From positions 60,753 through 124,752 of the forward strand of contig CAXKVR010000129.1 in the NCBI GenBank assembly GCA_964058845.1: a stretch of 64,000 bases of DNA, read 5' to 3'. Position numbers and translations under genes: made by a program. Below are positions 45,870 through 57,935 of this stretch, piece by piece. Every line of letters begins with the position of its first letter. Position 1 is the first letter of the stretch. This stretch comes from Carex sylvatica. Taxonomy: Eukaryota > Streptophyta > Magnoliopsida > Poales > Cyperaceae. The notes under the pieces are model-generated. The model saw only the letters and a list, made by a program, of their open reading frames with translations, searched no databases and was not told the origin of the DNA.

Positions 45870-46187
45870 TAAGAGCATATCCAATTCAGTAATTGAAATT
45901 AATTACTAAATGGCGGTTATGAAAATTTTAACAATTCATCTGCTGCATTGGTGCAATTAAATTAAATTGCTTCCTATGTCTACATCAACGCACCTTTCTT
46001 TTTTATTGGATAGAGAGAACTAATAGAAACATTTTGAGCTAATCAATTAGACAGTATGTCATTAAATAACAATTGCTTTTAAAGTAAATTTGCTAATTTA
46101 AAAACTATGGTACATCTCAGCAATTATATTAGCAATTGACACATCAGATTAGCAATTCTAAAATAATTAGAATTGTAGATGCTCTAA
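45870..46187. mobile_element. PIF/Harbinger (Tourist-like) MITE
   Basis: Element 45,873-46,184 (312 bp): GAGCATATCCAATTC at the left and its mirror GAATTGTAGATGCTC at the right, flanked by TAA on both sides, the duplication typical of this superfamily. No coding capacity. Confidence 0.75.
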
Positions 46188-47754
46188 GCTTTTTTGTTAT
46201 TTTAAAATTCACAATTTGCCTCATTTTAATTGCATCTCCTATATGGCTCTTTGGAAAACTTTTGTAAGAACATGATATCTCTGGTATCAGTTTAATGAAA
46301 CTTGAAGGCGTGATCTTCACTTTTCTTTCAAAAAAAAAAATATAACTAATTGTGATTAATAAAATAACAACATGACTCCTATTCTTACTGAAAAAAAAAA
46401 GTTGAGTCATCCGAGAGCAATTTTGTCAGATTTTTTTCTCTTTTCATTGATATTATGGTCCCAATTAATTAGTTCATTGATCAGGTTGTTGTAATTAACT
46501 ATCTAAAATATCAGATTGTCGGACCAACCTACAAAGAAAGTAGAATACACAAGTTTCTGTTGGGGTCAAAGGTAGAGTATTGCCAATACCCGGGTGGGGC
46601 TGTCTGTATCTGGACCGCCCGTGCCCGAGCCCGGGTATAGGTCGGTTAAACAGGTATATGGGTAGGGGTATAAAATGGGCAGAGTACGTCTTTTCGGAAA
46701 AAAATCCGACCATACCCAAACTGGTTTATCTGTGCCCGCGCCCCTATACCCGTGTACTTTTTTTTTTTTTTTTAAATTCAAAATTCAAATCAAATTTTCC
46801 CCGAATTCTCCATATACAATTTTTTTTTTAATAAATATGTTCAATATATAAACAAATAAACATATATTTTATGTATATGTATATGTATATGTTCAATATG
46901 TAAAAAAATAAATATGTATATACATATATTATACATGTTTTAAAGTTTCTGATTTAATTATAGTTTTGATTTATATTTTATTTAACCTATTAAAAATAAA
47001 TGAACGTTTAGAAAATATATTATCAATTTAAAATGAACGTTTAGAAAATATATTATTAATTTAAAATGTAAATTAAAAATTTCTAAATATAAATAAATTA
47101 TGAAACTATATAATTAGAATGAGAATTTGAAAATAAAATAAAATGACTCGTGTAAAGAAATAAATAAATACATTTGTACTTAGCCGAATAAATATACAAA
47201 TTTTCGCATGAATAATTTTTATATATAAGTTACAAATTTTATTTATTTATATACACTATTTGATATTGAACTATTCTGATTTTAAAAGTTGAATTATAAA
47301 CACGTAATAATATTCGTACAACACCGTAAAAAAAACAAACAAAAAAAGAGAAAAAAAACAAAAAAAGAGAAAAAAAAAACAAAAAAGAGAAAAAAAATAA
47401 CAGAGAAAAAAAAAAAAACCGGACCAGACCGGCCCCTACCCGGACCGCCCTGCCCCTCAAGGGTACAACGGGCACGGGTATAAGACGGGCAGGGCATGGT
47501 TTTTAAAAAAAAAAATCCGTTATACCCGGCCCATGATACCCGTATACCCGTGATACCCATATCCGGCTCCTACCCGAGAGCAACCCTCTAGTCCGACATT
47601 TTTATTTTTACGCAATTAAAAAATTATTTTAATAATAATAACCCAGTTTTAAGAATAATTTTAAAAATACCCAAGCCGTGGAATTTTTCCACGGCTTGGA
47701 ATTTCAATTCCAAACCGTGGAAAAATTTCACGGTCCCAACATTTTTTTTTTTAA

Positions 47755-48415
47755 CAAAACAGAAATTTGTATTTTTTTATGAAAATATTAGAAATGTTGG
47801 ATATATTTCTTTGAAAATAGATGGAATACAATACAATTTGATTTATTAGAAAGACTGTAACAAATAACCCGATCAATATTTTTCAGGTCAGATTTTTCGC
47901 GGCTGTAAGAAAAATTAATATATTTCATTATGTGTTATTGTTAAAAAATAAAAATGCATGGATTCTGAGTTATTGATCCCGGTTCAAAAGTCACTTCTAG
48001 ATAATATAGAAATTATTGTGATCCTTCTAGTACATTTAATTTATAAAAAATTGTATCTATTTAAGAATTCTTTTTAAATAACAATCATTAAATAACTTAA
48101 AGTTTTTATTTTTACAAAAAATAGATACAACTTTTGATAAATTAAATGTACTAGAAGGATCACAATAATTTCTATATTACCTAGAAGTGACTTTTGAATC
48201 GGGAACAATAACTCAGAATCCATGCATTTTTATTTTTTTACAATAACACATAATGAAATATATTAATTTTTCTTACAGTCGCGAAAAATCCAGCTTGAAA
48301 AATGTTGATCAGGTTATTTATTACAGTCTTTCTAATAAATCAAATTGTATTGTATTCCATCAATTTTTAAAGAAATATATTCAACATTTCTAATATTTCA
48401 ATACAAATTTTTTTT
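47755..48415. repeat. Long palindrome inside the Mutator-like element
   Basis: Two arms of about 300 bp around 48,080: for example TACTAGAAGGATCACAATAA is mirrored by ATTGTGATCCTTCTAGTACA, and GTTATTGATCCCGGTTC has a diverged mirror. Related to 52,231-53,343. Confidence 0.85.
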
Positions 48416-48418
48416 TCT

Positions 48419-50925
48419 GTTTTTGTCACACCCCGGAACCAGGGGGCGCGACAGTTACGCCGTGAATATATATTTTCTATATACTCACGAGGCAAGAACG
48501 ATGAGATGATTCATATTCATTCCAATTTTAACCAAATACTTTAACCATTTTAAATACACAATTAATTGAAATCAGATAATTAAAAACACATCCTACTTAC
48601 AACACCTCCTACTTAACGAATTAAACATTTACACTACATAATTAAAATAAGTTTTACAAAAGTCTGGTTCAAAGGTTATACACAACAAAATATGATCTGA
48701 GTACTTAACCAGTACAAAATGATCATTAACTGAGGCATATCTATACCTATCCTTTCTTCTCCTCGCCGCACGATCTCGAAATCCTATTCCTTCTTTCCTG
48801 AAAAACCCACGAAGGGGAAAAGGGGTGAGAAACTTATTCGCAGTTTCTCAGTGCAGAATTTAAATAGGGCTACTGGATTTGTAAGAAATCCATTATCAGA
48901 ATTAAATCAATTCGTTAGTATACTATTCAGTTATTGATTCGCTAATCATGAAATGCAATTACTTTAAAAGGGAATTCAAGCGAACTTCTACTATTATCAC
49001 ATTCGGAGAAAATCAAAACGGAATTATTCAGGATGTTTGGACCTAAATGCAAACTCTCTAAGTCAGGTTAGAAGAATAGAAATTAGTTATCTATCTTCGT
49101 CGGCTTAACCGTTCTATTGGTTCTGGTTTATAATTAAACATGCATATCAGTCAGAATTTCACAATTTGCAATAAAGTAATTCGATCAGAAACAAAGATTA
49201 TCAATACAGTAACAGTTTCACATCAATCACTATACCACAGTTCAGTATTCCTACAATCACAATAATATATGTAATAACAGTATCCCCTACCCAACCGGTA
49301 CTGGGTTCAGTGGGGTCATTCCCCAAATGCGCATATGGTTCCTGAGGCAAAGTCTAGCGTCGACTCTAGACTTTGCAATAACTATGATATAATATAACAA
49401 TATCAGTTCAGTACTGTGGTTTCATTCGCTTATCAGAATCAAAGGAACAATCAATCAGTAAAACCATACCAATATGCTAGGTAATCATCAATATAGCAAT
49501 TTCAATATAACATTTACTTAATTATGCAATAATGCCATGATGCCTGAAATTAGAAATTCAACATGCCATTTATACGTAACTATTTAATTCTTAAAAATAA
49601 ATCCCAAGACAGATCCCGTGAACCCCCGCACCTGATCGCGTAAGATGCGTAGAGAATCAGTTATCACGAGATTCCGAATTTCCGACGATTTTGCTGAATC
49701 GTACTCGATAGGGTCTATGCCTATGTTAACAAAGCATAGATGAATTAATAAAAGAAATTCAATCGATTTAAATACAAGTCAAGTCGATTATCGAGTCATA
49801 ACGTTTCAAATCAAATTCGAATTCGAAATTTCACCAAAATCTAACAAATCACTTGAATTAGGGTTTCCAAGAGAAAAGGAAAACAAATCATATCAATTAT
49901 CACCAATTAACAACTAATCGAGCTAGAACTCGATTACTGAAACCCTAATTCGAATTTCAACCGAAATCACGACAAATCGAATAATTTAGGGTTTTCAAGG
50001 AATTGCAAGAGAGAAAGATATACCAAATTGAAGCTTTAGAATCGATCAAGGATCGTCAATTCAGCTCGAATCTCAATTTTTCGGTCAGTTCGATCAGTTT
50101 CCGCGCTCAATTTATCTCTCTCTCTCTCTTTCTTTTTTTCTTTCGGCTTACCCTAATTCTCTCAATTAATTCCCGTGAAAAATGAAAGAAGAAGAAAGAG
50201 ATTTAAGTATTAATTGAAATTTTGCAAAATAACCCTCCAACTTTTTGTTATTAACAAACTTTAAAATGTTTGTTACAAATAGGCCCTTTATGTAAATGTT
50301 TTATTTCACAATTAAGCCCTTATGTAATATTTTTATTTATTAAAAAGAGGAAGAGAAAGATTATTTGGTCCATTTTGCTCATAAGTCCTTCAAAAATATC
50401 AAAAATAGCACATAATACACCCCAGTGCGGACCAACCATCCGCACTGCGGATCCATCCAGCCGCATTCACTGCGCAAATAACAAACATACCCCCCAGTGC
50501 GGATCAATCATCCGCACTGCGGATTCGTCCAGCCGCACTCACGGCGCAGAAAAATGTCCGAGCCTAGTGCGGACGCACTGAGGCCAGTGCGGATGCTCCC
50601 ATCCGCATTCAGTACTTAGCGGAATTTTTAGAAGAGTACAGAACTCACTCGCAGTGCGTGTGCCCATCCGCACTTCCATCCGCACTAGAGAAAATTTCAG
50701 ACGTTTAATTAAGGAACTTGTCCCAGTGCGGGTGAAGCCACCCGCAGTGCGGGTCATTCATCCGCACTGGACCGTTTTTCTATATTTATAATTCGATTCT
50801 TGACGCTTTAACTCAATCAGTCAGTATAAAATATTTCCACGCATTAGATTTTTAACTACTAACTATATTTAATTATATTTTTTTGAAATCTTATTATTTT
50901 AAAAGTTTCACTACGTTACAGTTTT
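48419..50925 (+). mobile_element. Solo LTR (2,497 bp), inner layer
   Basis: LTR 48,424-50,920: starts TGTCACACCCCGGAACC, ends CACTACGTTACA, with perfect 5-bp duplication GTTTT on both sides. No gag or pol inside, so a recombined remnant of a retrotransposon. The TGTCACACCCC start is common among plant gypsy chromovirus LTRs; lineage is inference. Confidence 0.8.
50423..50779. repeat. Cluster of AGTGCGG / CCGCACT palindromes in the solo LTR
   Basis: At least a dozen copies of CAGTGCGGAT-like words in both orientations, commonly as pairs 5-10 bp apart, within about 350 bp near the LTR end; includes CATCCGCACTGCGGAT. The GC content contrasts sharply with the flanks. Confidence 0.85.
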
Positions 50926-51320
50926 GTTTAAAAAAAAAAATCAAAGCCGGTTACCGGTTTCAACCGTTTTATTTTTATTTTTTATCAAACAGAAATTTGT
51001 ATTTTTTTTATGAAAATATTAGAAATGTTGGATATATTTCTTTGAAAATAGATGGAATAAATAAAATTTGACTTATTAGAAAATGTTGGGACTGTGGAAT
51101 TTTTAAAACTTAGTTATTATTATTAAAATAATTTTTTAATTGGCTAAAAATAAAAATGTCGGCCCTCTAGTCAAAGCTATATGGTTAATTTGGTAATTCT
51201 TTTCAAAAAGGGAAAAACTATATTGTACTGATATGTTATTTCTGTAGTCATCATGTATTCATGTAGCTGCTGTTGTAGTGCATCCTGACATCCTCCGAGT
51301 TAACAGAAACTTTCAATTCC

Positions 51321-52089
51321 GGGGAATTTCACGTATACCCCTCAAAAACTTTAAAACTATGTATTGCCCTCTCTAAACTTTCAAAACTCACAAATTTACT
51401 CATTTTATTGTCTTTTATATTAGAACTCATTTTAAATTTATCAAATGTCAATTTACTCTTTATTAAAAGCACAAAAAAATTCTAGCTTATTTAAGAAAAA
51501 TATCGATCTTATATTTGATTGATTTTTTTAGAGTAAAATGAATATTTTATAGGCATAAAGGGTATAATGAGTATGCAGTTTTCAATGGCAAAATGGGCAT
51601 TTTTGGATTCATTCAATTGAATTATTTTCTTTGATAAATTCTATTTTAAAAAACTGTCGAGGTATGTAGGGACCTAAAAGATTTAAGGGGTTGACTTCAT
51701 ATTATTCAAAAAACACTAGTAAATTAATTGAACCAATTTCTCGTCGTCCAAGGATGATGGTCCAATATGAAAACCATTTCAGAGGTTTTCCCTACGAGTT
51801 CTATGGTTGGAAGACTTACGAATTCCCTCTGCTTCATAAAATGATAAAAGATATAATGAGTATCTTATAAGATCAACATTTTTTCTTAAATAAACCACAA
51901 TTTTTTTATATTTTTAATAAATTATAAAATAGGATATTTTATAATTTTAGAATGAGTATTAATATAAAAGACCATAAAATAAATAAATTTGTGAGTTTGA
52001 AAGTTTAGAGGGTAGAATATGTAATTTTGAAGTTTAGAGAAGAGAATACATAATTTTGAAGTTTTTGAGGGTATACATAAAATTCCTCC
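51321..52089. mobile_element. TIR element, probably Mutator-like
   Basis: Inverted ends of roughly 100 bp: GGGGAATTTCACGTATACCC at the left; the right end reverse-complements to GGAGGAATTTTATGTATACC. Both continue with CTCAAAAACTT and later AAACTCACAAATTTA. No convincing target duplication and no coding region. Confidence 0.6.
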
Positions 52090-52230
52090 TTTTAAATTTT
52101 AATCCGAACAGTCCGATCAAAATTCAGACCAATTCGGCTCAAACCCAAAATTTATGCTAGCCAGACGAACGGACCGGATTCAAACTCAAAAATCATACCC
52201 CAGGTGATTTGGATTCCTCCGGCCTCTACT

Positions 52231-53343
52231 CTTGTTTCACCGAAATTTTTAAATATCAAAAGAAAAATTCAAAATTTACAAATCTACATAGGTTTTATAA
52301 ACATTTCGAAAACTGTCCAAATTGGTGAATTATTTTTCGAATTCAGGGTCTGAATCCAAAAAATAATTCTCCAGATTCTCAAATCCTATTTCTAGAAAAT
52401 ATCTCTAGGTTTTATGATTTTTTGAATTTTTTTAAACAAACAGAAGATGTTATTATTTATTTATTGGTTGTATTGAAATATTAAAAATATTTTTATATTT
52501 TTTTAAAAATAGGTACAATACTATATAATTGAATTTATTAGAAATATTACGATAAATAACCAGGATAAATATTTTTCAGGCTAGATTTTTGGCGGCTGTA
52601 AGAAAAATTAAACTATTTATTTGTGTATATTACTAGGAAATAAATAAAATTGTTTTGGATCTAAGTTATTGATCCCGGTTCAAAAGTCACTTATGGGTGA
52701 ATAAATAAATCATTATGCTCCTTCTAGTACATTCAAATTAAATGGTACTCCATCTGTTTTGAAAAAAAAAATGATTTGCAATCATTACAAAATGTCAAAT
52801 CAAATTGTTTTTTTTTAAATAGATGAAGTATCTTACAATTTGAATGTACTAGAAGAACCATAATATTTTCTTTATTTAATCAGAAGTGATTTTGAACCGG
52901 AATCAATAGTTCAGATCCAAAATATTTTTATTTTTTTTCAATAAACACATAAAAAAATATTTTAATTTTTCTTACGATAGCAAAAAGTTCGCCCTGAAAA
53001 ATGTTGATCTGGGTTATTTGTCGCAGCCTTTCTAATAAATTCGATTATATAGTATTCCATCTATTTTCAAAAATATATAAAATTATTTTTAATATTTCAA
53101 TACAAAAAATAAATGAATGACAACATTTTCTATTTATTAAAAAAAATTCGGATAGTTATTTCTTGGAACCCCAAATTCAGAAATAGACTCTCTGGATTCG
53201 GAAAATTATTTTCCGGATATAGACCTTAGATTTGGAAAATAATTTTTTGGTCTAGACAGTTTTTGAATTTGTAAAACCTATGTAAATTTGTAAATTTTGA
53301 ATTTTTTTTTGGATAGTAACAAAAATTTCGGTTTGTTTCACTT
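52231..53343. repeat. 1.1-kb palindrome related to the Mutator-like element interior
   Basis: Arms start ACCGAAATTTTT near 52,240 and end AAAATTTCGGT near 53,330, sharing AATTCAAAATTTACAAA and TACATAGGTTTTA. Inner parts (52,440-53,140) match the 47.7-48.4 kb palindrome, including CAAAAGTCACTT and CTTCTAGTACATT. It abuts the LINE poly(A) tail. Confidence 0.75.
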
Positions 53344-53516
53344 TCAAGGTTTTTTTTTTTTTTTTTGAAAGTCAATGAGCATGGCTCAACCGACAATTTC
53401 ATTGATAAAAAAGTTAATTACAAAAGCCTAAGTACATCAATATTTACATATTATACAAGTAACTAGAGTCCTCTATGACACCACTGTGTAGAGTCCCTCT
53501 CCACGTATCAGTAATC

Positions 53517-54332
53517 CTACAGATTCCTGTGCCAATTGGTAACCTTGTCCGTGAACAACCTCCTATCACGCTCTCGCCATAAAGCCCAACAACCCGATAC
53601 CCACACTGAGTCCCATAGTTGCTTTGTCGTTTGTTCCATCTGTTTCCTTGCTTCCCACCAAAAGTCCATTACTTCCTGATGGTATTGCAGTGGCACCCGT
53701 AAGTTATATCTAAATAGAAGCATTCTCCAGAAACCCATTGCATATGTGCATGTATACAAGAGGTGATCTAAAATCTCAACCCCTGCATGAAAGCATAGAT
53801 GGCACCCCGTATTCACCTGACATCCCCGCTGCCTCAGTTGTTGCTGAGTAAGGAGACTATCCTGCGATAGGATCCAAATAAATACCTTGACCTTGTGAGG
53901 AACCTTTAATTTCCAAATTGCATTACTAAATGGGTTTCGATGCCCTCTATCGTGCATCATTAAGTAAGCCGAAGAGGTTGAGAAGTTCCCATGTGAATTC
54001 CAACGCCAATGCACAATAGGAAGGAATTCATCCGGTTTTAATGACACCGTATAGAACGGTAAAAAGTTGCAAACCGATTTAAGAAAAATCGAGAGGTTAT
54101 TATTGTCCTGTAACTGCGATGAGGCCGTAATGCCGTATAACATGGTCAGAGTCTGCGCCCAAAGTCCTCTAGAGTCTCTATCTATCTTCCATGACCACTT
54201 TGTTAGCAGAGTGTCATTTTGCACTTCTAGATCAAGTATCTCCATACCTCCATTTTTCTTTAAAGCACATACTGTCGGCCAATTGACCAAGCAATTTATC
54301 CTCTTGCACGTGTCATTTCCTTTCCTTTTCAC
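53517..54332 (-). pseudogene. LINE ORF2, C-terminal zf-RVT region
   Basis: 271-aa open segment. HKVKVFIWILSQDSLLTQQQ, then RGCQVNTGCHLCFHAGVEIL and HLLYTCTYA with the Cys/His pattern of the zf-RVT domain that follows plant LINE reverse transcriptase. Joined to the RT only through a frameshift and a TGA near 54,330, where a Trp codon is expected. Confidence 0.85.
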
Positions 54333-55075
54333 AGAAAAGATCTTCGTGCTCTATCAATTTGATTGATGACCCCTTTTGGAAATTTCATGGCCTGCATGTA
54401 GTGTAGCGGAAGTGCCGTCAATACCGATTTTAGTAGAGTAACTCGCCCTCCATAAGATAGGATGGATGAAGTCCAGTTTGCCATTCTTGATCTGACTGAG
54501 TTAAGCAACGGCTGAAAATCTGCCTTCCTCAACCTTTTACAAGTCAGCGGTAATCCTAAGTATGTTATCGGCAGTTTTGTCGGAGTGCATCCGATGATAT
54601 CCTGTGTTACACCTGTTAGATGTTCTGTGACGGCAATAGGTACAAAAGATGATTTTCTCCTGTTGATTTTGAGCCCTGCTAAGTTCTCATAAATGCGTAG
54701 AATACGCACTATTACTCTTAGTGTCACTGGGTGTGCCTCCGTGATAATAATAGTGTCATCCGCGTATTGGATTGGTCTCGGTGCTAACAACATCGGTGAG
54801 TGCATCGCCGGAATAGCATTTTGGATAAACCAGTAAGGTGAATCCGTGACCAATATGAAGAGGAGTGGAGATAGCGGATCTCCCTGTCGGAGACCCCGCT
54901 TGTGTGAAAAGTAAGTTGTTGTCGATCCATTTACCTTGACCGTTGAGGATGAGGTTCTGAGGACGTTTGTTATTGCCGAAAGCCATCTTGGCGGGAAACC
55001 TCTTTCCACCAGAAGGTTCATCAAGAAACACCAATCCACCGTGTCGAAAGCTTTGGCAAAGTCTACCTTGTACAT
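54329..55075 (-). pseudogene. LINE ORF2, reverse transcriptase catalytic part
   Basis: KVDFAKAFDTVDW (first catalytic Asp), HKRGLRQGDPLSPLLFIL, IQYADDTIIITEAH (catalytic YADD, about 54,760), GLKINRRKSSF and ITYLGLPLTCKRLRKADF follow the order of non-LTR RTs. An in-frame TGA separates it from the upstream part at about 55,094. Confidence 0.9.
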
Positions 55076-55093
55076 AATCGATAGAATGTTCCT

Positions 55094-56449
55094 TCAGTGA
55101 TAATGGCTCATGTATTCTCGTGCAACAAGAAAAGATTCCATGATGGACCGACCCTTAATGAAAGCCGTCTGCGCATTACTAACCAAAATTTGAAGCCAAG
55201 GCTGTAGCCTGTTTGCCATAATTTTTGTAATAATTTTTGCGGACGTGTTAATAACACTAATTGGTCGAAAGTCCATGATATCCACCGCCCCCTCCTTCTT
55301 TGGAATTAATGTTATTGACGCTTTGTTGATGGGTGTCAATTGACGGCCATCGAAAAATGAACAAACAAGATCAATTAAATCTGGACCGACCAATTCCCAG
55401 AAGTGCTGATAAAACTCAGCCAGCAGTCCATCTGGACCGCTAGCTTTCCCTTTAGGCAATTTGAAAACGGCATCTTTTACCTCTTCATCAGTGATGTCGG
55501 CATCCAAATGTGATAATTGAGTTGTCAGTTGGGGACCTATCTTGGTGGAGAGGTCAAAAGCTCCATTCTGTATGGGTGCCGAACCAAGAAGAATCTGGTA
55601 ATGATTGAATACCGCTTGCTCTATTTGTTGCTGCTCTCTGAATGCGATGTTTGCAAACCTAATTTCTGAAATCGAATTTTGGTTCTTTCTACCATTTGCC
55701 ACCGCGTGGAAATAGCGCGTGTTATTGTCACCAAGTTTCAGCCAAGTCGCTACCGAACGCTGTTTCCACTTTTCCTCTTTTTCTTTAGCCAGTTTGAAAA
55801 CATTCTCTCTCAATCTAATGCGCAGCATGAATTCCCCGGAATTAAGGACCCTAATTAATTCTTCAGCTCTGTCTAATCTCTGGATTTCCCACATTGATCT
55901 TGTTAAATAAGTATCATTTTTTTTGTAGGTCAGTTGAGCCCAGCTATTTAGGGCTGTTGTAGTTTTTCTAATTTTTTGTTGGAATTTTTTTATTGGGTTA
56001 GAGAGATGATGGAGAACTTCTCCCCATGTATTTTGAACCACTGTATTTATTCCCGGGTGCTTCAACCAATAATTTTCAGATTTAAAATTTCTTCTAGAGT
56101 TATTGAGATGAGGTTTTACACTGAGCAGTAGGGGCGTATGGTCTGAAGCGGTTGTCGGTGCATCATGCAATCCGTAAGAGGCCCCCATGGAGTTCCAATG
56201 CGGCGAGATAAATATTCTATCGAGCCTCGAGAAGGTTGGCGTCGGCCTCTTATTTGACCATGTGAATTTTCTCCCCACCAAAGGGACATCAAAGAGGTCC
56301 AGTTCATGAATCATGTTGTTAAATTCGGACACTATTCCGAAATTAATTTGGCTTCCTGTTGTATCATGTTGTGAGCGATGGATGTTAAAGTCACCTATTA
56401 ATATCCAAGGCAAGTCATTGAGAGTTCTCAGTTCTCTCAATTCATTCAT
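55094..56449 (-). pseudogene. LINE ORF2, endonuclease C-terminal part and start of RT
   Basis: PWILIGDFNIHRSQHD (APE endonuclease core), RKFTWSNKRPTPTFSRLDR, ASDHTPLLLS (endonuclease SDH motif), a spacer, then KGKASGPDGLLAEF, SITLIPKKEG, DFRPISVINTSAKI and SNAQTAFIKGRSIM of RT. Same frame as the next segment apart from one TGA. Confidence 0.9.
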
Positions 56450-56694
56450 GAATATTATTTTTTCACCCTACTGCTGAGGCCCATAAGTGCCCGATAACAT
56501 AAAATTAAAATCGCCTCTTTGCAAAATAGCAGTAACACTAAAATTCCTTATGTAAGAGTTGATGAGCTTAAAGATGTACTCCATGCGAGTAATATCCCGC
56601 CTCTCGAACCCACTGCATCTAAAGTCAAGTAAGAATTAAATTTTGCTGAGCAAACTTGGCGCAAACGAAAGATAGAATGGTCACTCCACTTCGT

Positions 56695-56877
56695 TTATTG
56701 GAAACAAAATAAATCACAATTTGAGTCCAATACCGTATTCTTAACTACCTCACATTTGTTCAAATCACCCAAGCCTCTCACATTCCAATTCAATAACTTA
56801 AAAGGAAACTTAATTGCATTAGGTTCAATTGACATTGAGTTACAAAAGATAGTGCACATCACTAGATAGAACCTCAA
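56695..56877 (-). pseudogene. LINE ORF2, endonuclease start
   Basis: FKLLNWNVRGLGDLNKCEVV...LDSNCDLFCFQ, the NWNVRGLG start of plant LINE endonucleases. Out of frame with the downstream part; 56,450-56,694 also encodes endonuclease but with shifts and a TAG near 56,470. Confidence 0.8.
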
Positions 56878-56880
56878 AAA

Positions 56881-57699
56881 GTTAACATTAAATAAAACCC
56901 AACTGCTTTGGTTTCTTACATTTCATTTAAACGAATTGATGGTTACGGGCCTACAGCGGATCTACAAATCGAAATTTATTAGGATCATCAGAAAGATATT
57001 ACAAATTAATGATTAAAGAAAATAGTAAGGGTTTGTAGGGAAGAAATAATCGAATGATAAATAGTATTAACGATATTGAATTTGGAAGGCAAATATCTCT
57101 ATCTCTATTTCAAAAAAGAAAAAAAAACAGCGTTCAAACTAAATGTTTATATATATAGGAAAATAAAGTATCTGACAAAATTAACTCAACATCAAATAAA
57201 ATTACAAATAATTAAGGACATTATACGTACATAACGGTACAAAGGTATGATTCAATAATTGGTGTAATTACCAGCAAAAGACGCATTTTTAGTTGATAAT
57301 TGGCTAACGACCTACTAATTAATTTTTCTACAACTCCAACCTGTTATCCATTGTGTCACCAAGTACTGACTCTTTAATTATTAATTTTATTGATTTTCTT
57401 CGAAGTTTTATTTATTTATTCTTATTGTAGACACTAAACCATTTGTTTTTAACAAGAATGGTAATACAAGTAACTAACTTTTTGGTGTAGCTTTTTTTTT
57501 TATTTTTTTTTATCGAATATTGCTTAAGTTGATGCTAACTATTTATCATTTGTTTTATTACATTTCTCAAAATGCAGATACCTGTTATCAAATGAGGAAC
57601 GAACACCAAAGAATATAATATTCACATACCCATTATCAAATTAGGAACCAACGCCTTAACTTCAAGTCCTAATTATCTATTATATTGTGTAATTGCTTG
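56881..57699. other. Intergenic DNA upstream of ATL gene C
   Basis: AT-rich, no gene recognised. A near-duplicated phrase (AATGAGGAACGAACACC-like at about 57,590 and AATTAGGAACCAACGCC at about 57,640) suggests a small local duplication. Confidence 0.4.
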
Positions 57700-57708
57700 T
57701 ATATATAT
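57700..57708 (+). promoter_or_regulatory. TATA-like box of ATL gene C
   Basis: TATATATAT about 170 bp upstream of the ATG. Weak, since TA runs are common here. Confidence 0.3.
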
Positions 57709-57830
57709 TGTATTTTTACAAGTTTATTTATTGGATGATGAACTAGAGGCTAGCTAGTAGAGCTTGTAACTTAGAAGTAATAAGATTGATACCTCGATCT
57801 CATCAAGCATCTCTTTCAATAAATCCAATC

Positions 57831-57935
57831 ATGGCCCCTTCATCATTTTCCCAATTGGCAATCTCCATTCACAATGCATTCATTTCTCCTATCTGTTTTC
57901 CTTCTACTTCTTGCAATCCAACCGTCACTAGCTGA
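57831..57935 (+). other. Upstream ORF overlapping the gene C start
   Basis: ATG at 57,831 opens a 34-codon frame (MAPSSFSQLAISIHN...) ending in TGA at 57,933-57,935, inside the main coding region and out of frame with it. If the transcript starts upstream, ribosomes would meet this ATG first, so it could reduce translation of gene C. Confidence 0.4.

Larger units (their letters stand above)
47584..51171. mobile_element. Mutator-like element (non-autonomous), middle layer
   Basis: Element 47,593-51,162: CCGACATTTTTATTTTTA at the left mirrored by AAAAATAAAAATGTCGG at the right, with inverted similarity continuing through the AATTATTTTAATAATAATAA stretch. Perfect 9-bp duplication CCCTCTAGT (47,584-47,592 and 51,163-51,171). 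The interior is itself a large palindrome. Original length about 1.07 kb before the solo LTR entered. Confidence 0.85.
46565..51177. mobile_element. hAT MITE, outer layer of a three-level nest
   Basis: Left end TAGAGTATTGCCAATACCCG (46,573), right end mirrored as GAGAGCAACCCTCTA, the last bases carried past the inner insertion (to 51,169). Flanks GTCAAAGG (46,565-46,572) and GTCAAAGC (51,170-51,177), 7 of 8. Subterminal GGGTAT/ATACCC words at both ends. Without the insert it is about 1.0 kb. Confidence 0.75.
53348..56880 (-). mobile_element. L1-type LINE, 5'-truncated and broken
   Basis: Minus-strand non-LTR retrotransposon, with its poly(A) tail as a T run at 53,348-53,366 of the plus strand. 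The ORF2 parts are endonuclease, reverse transcriptase and a zinc-binding C-terminal region. The copy begins at or just before the ORF2 endonuclease; no ORF1 is present. Frameshifts and stops cut it. No target duplication identified. Confidence 0.9.

Noticed and set aside
47239..47483. Poly-Lys / poly-Phe open frames
   Set aside because: Translation of an (A)nC/(A)nG low-complexity tract within the hAT element.
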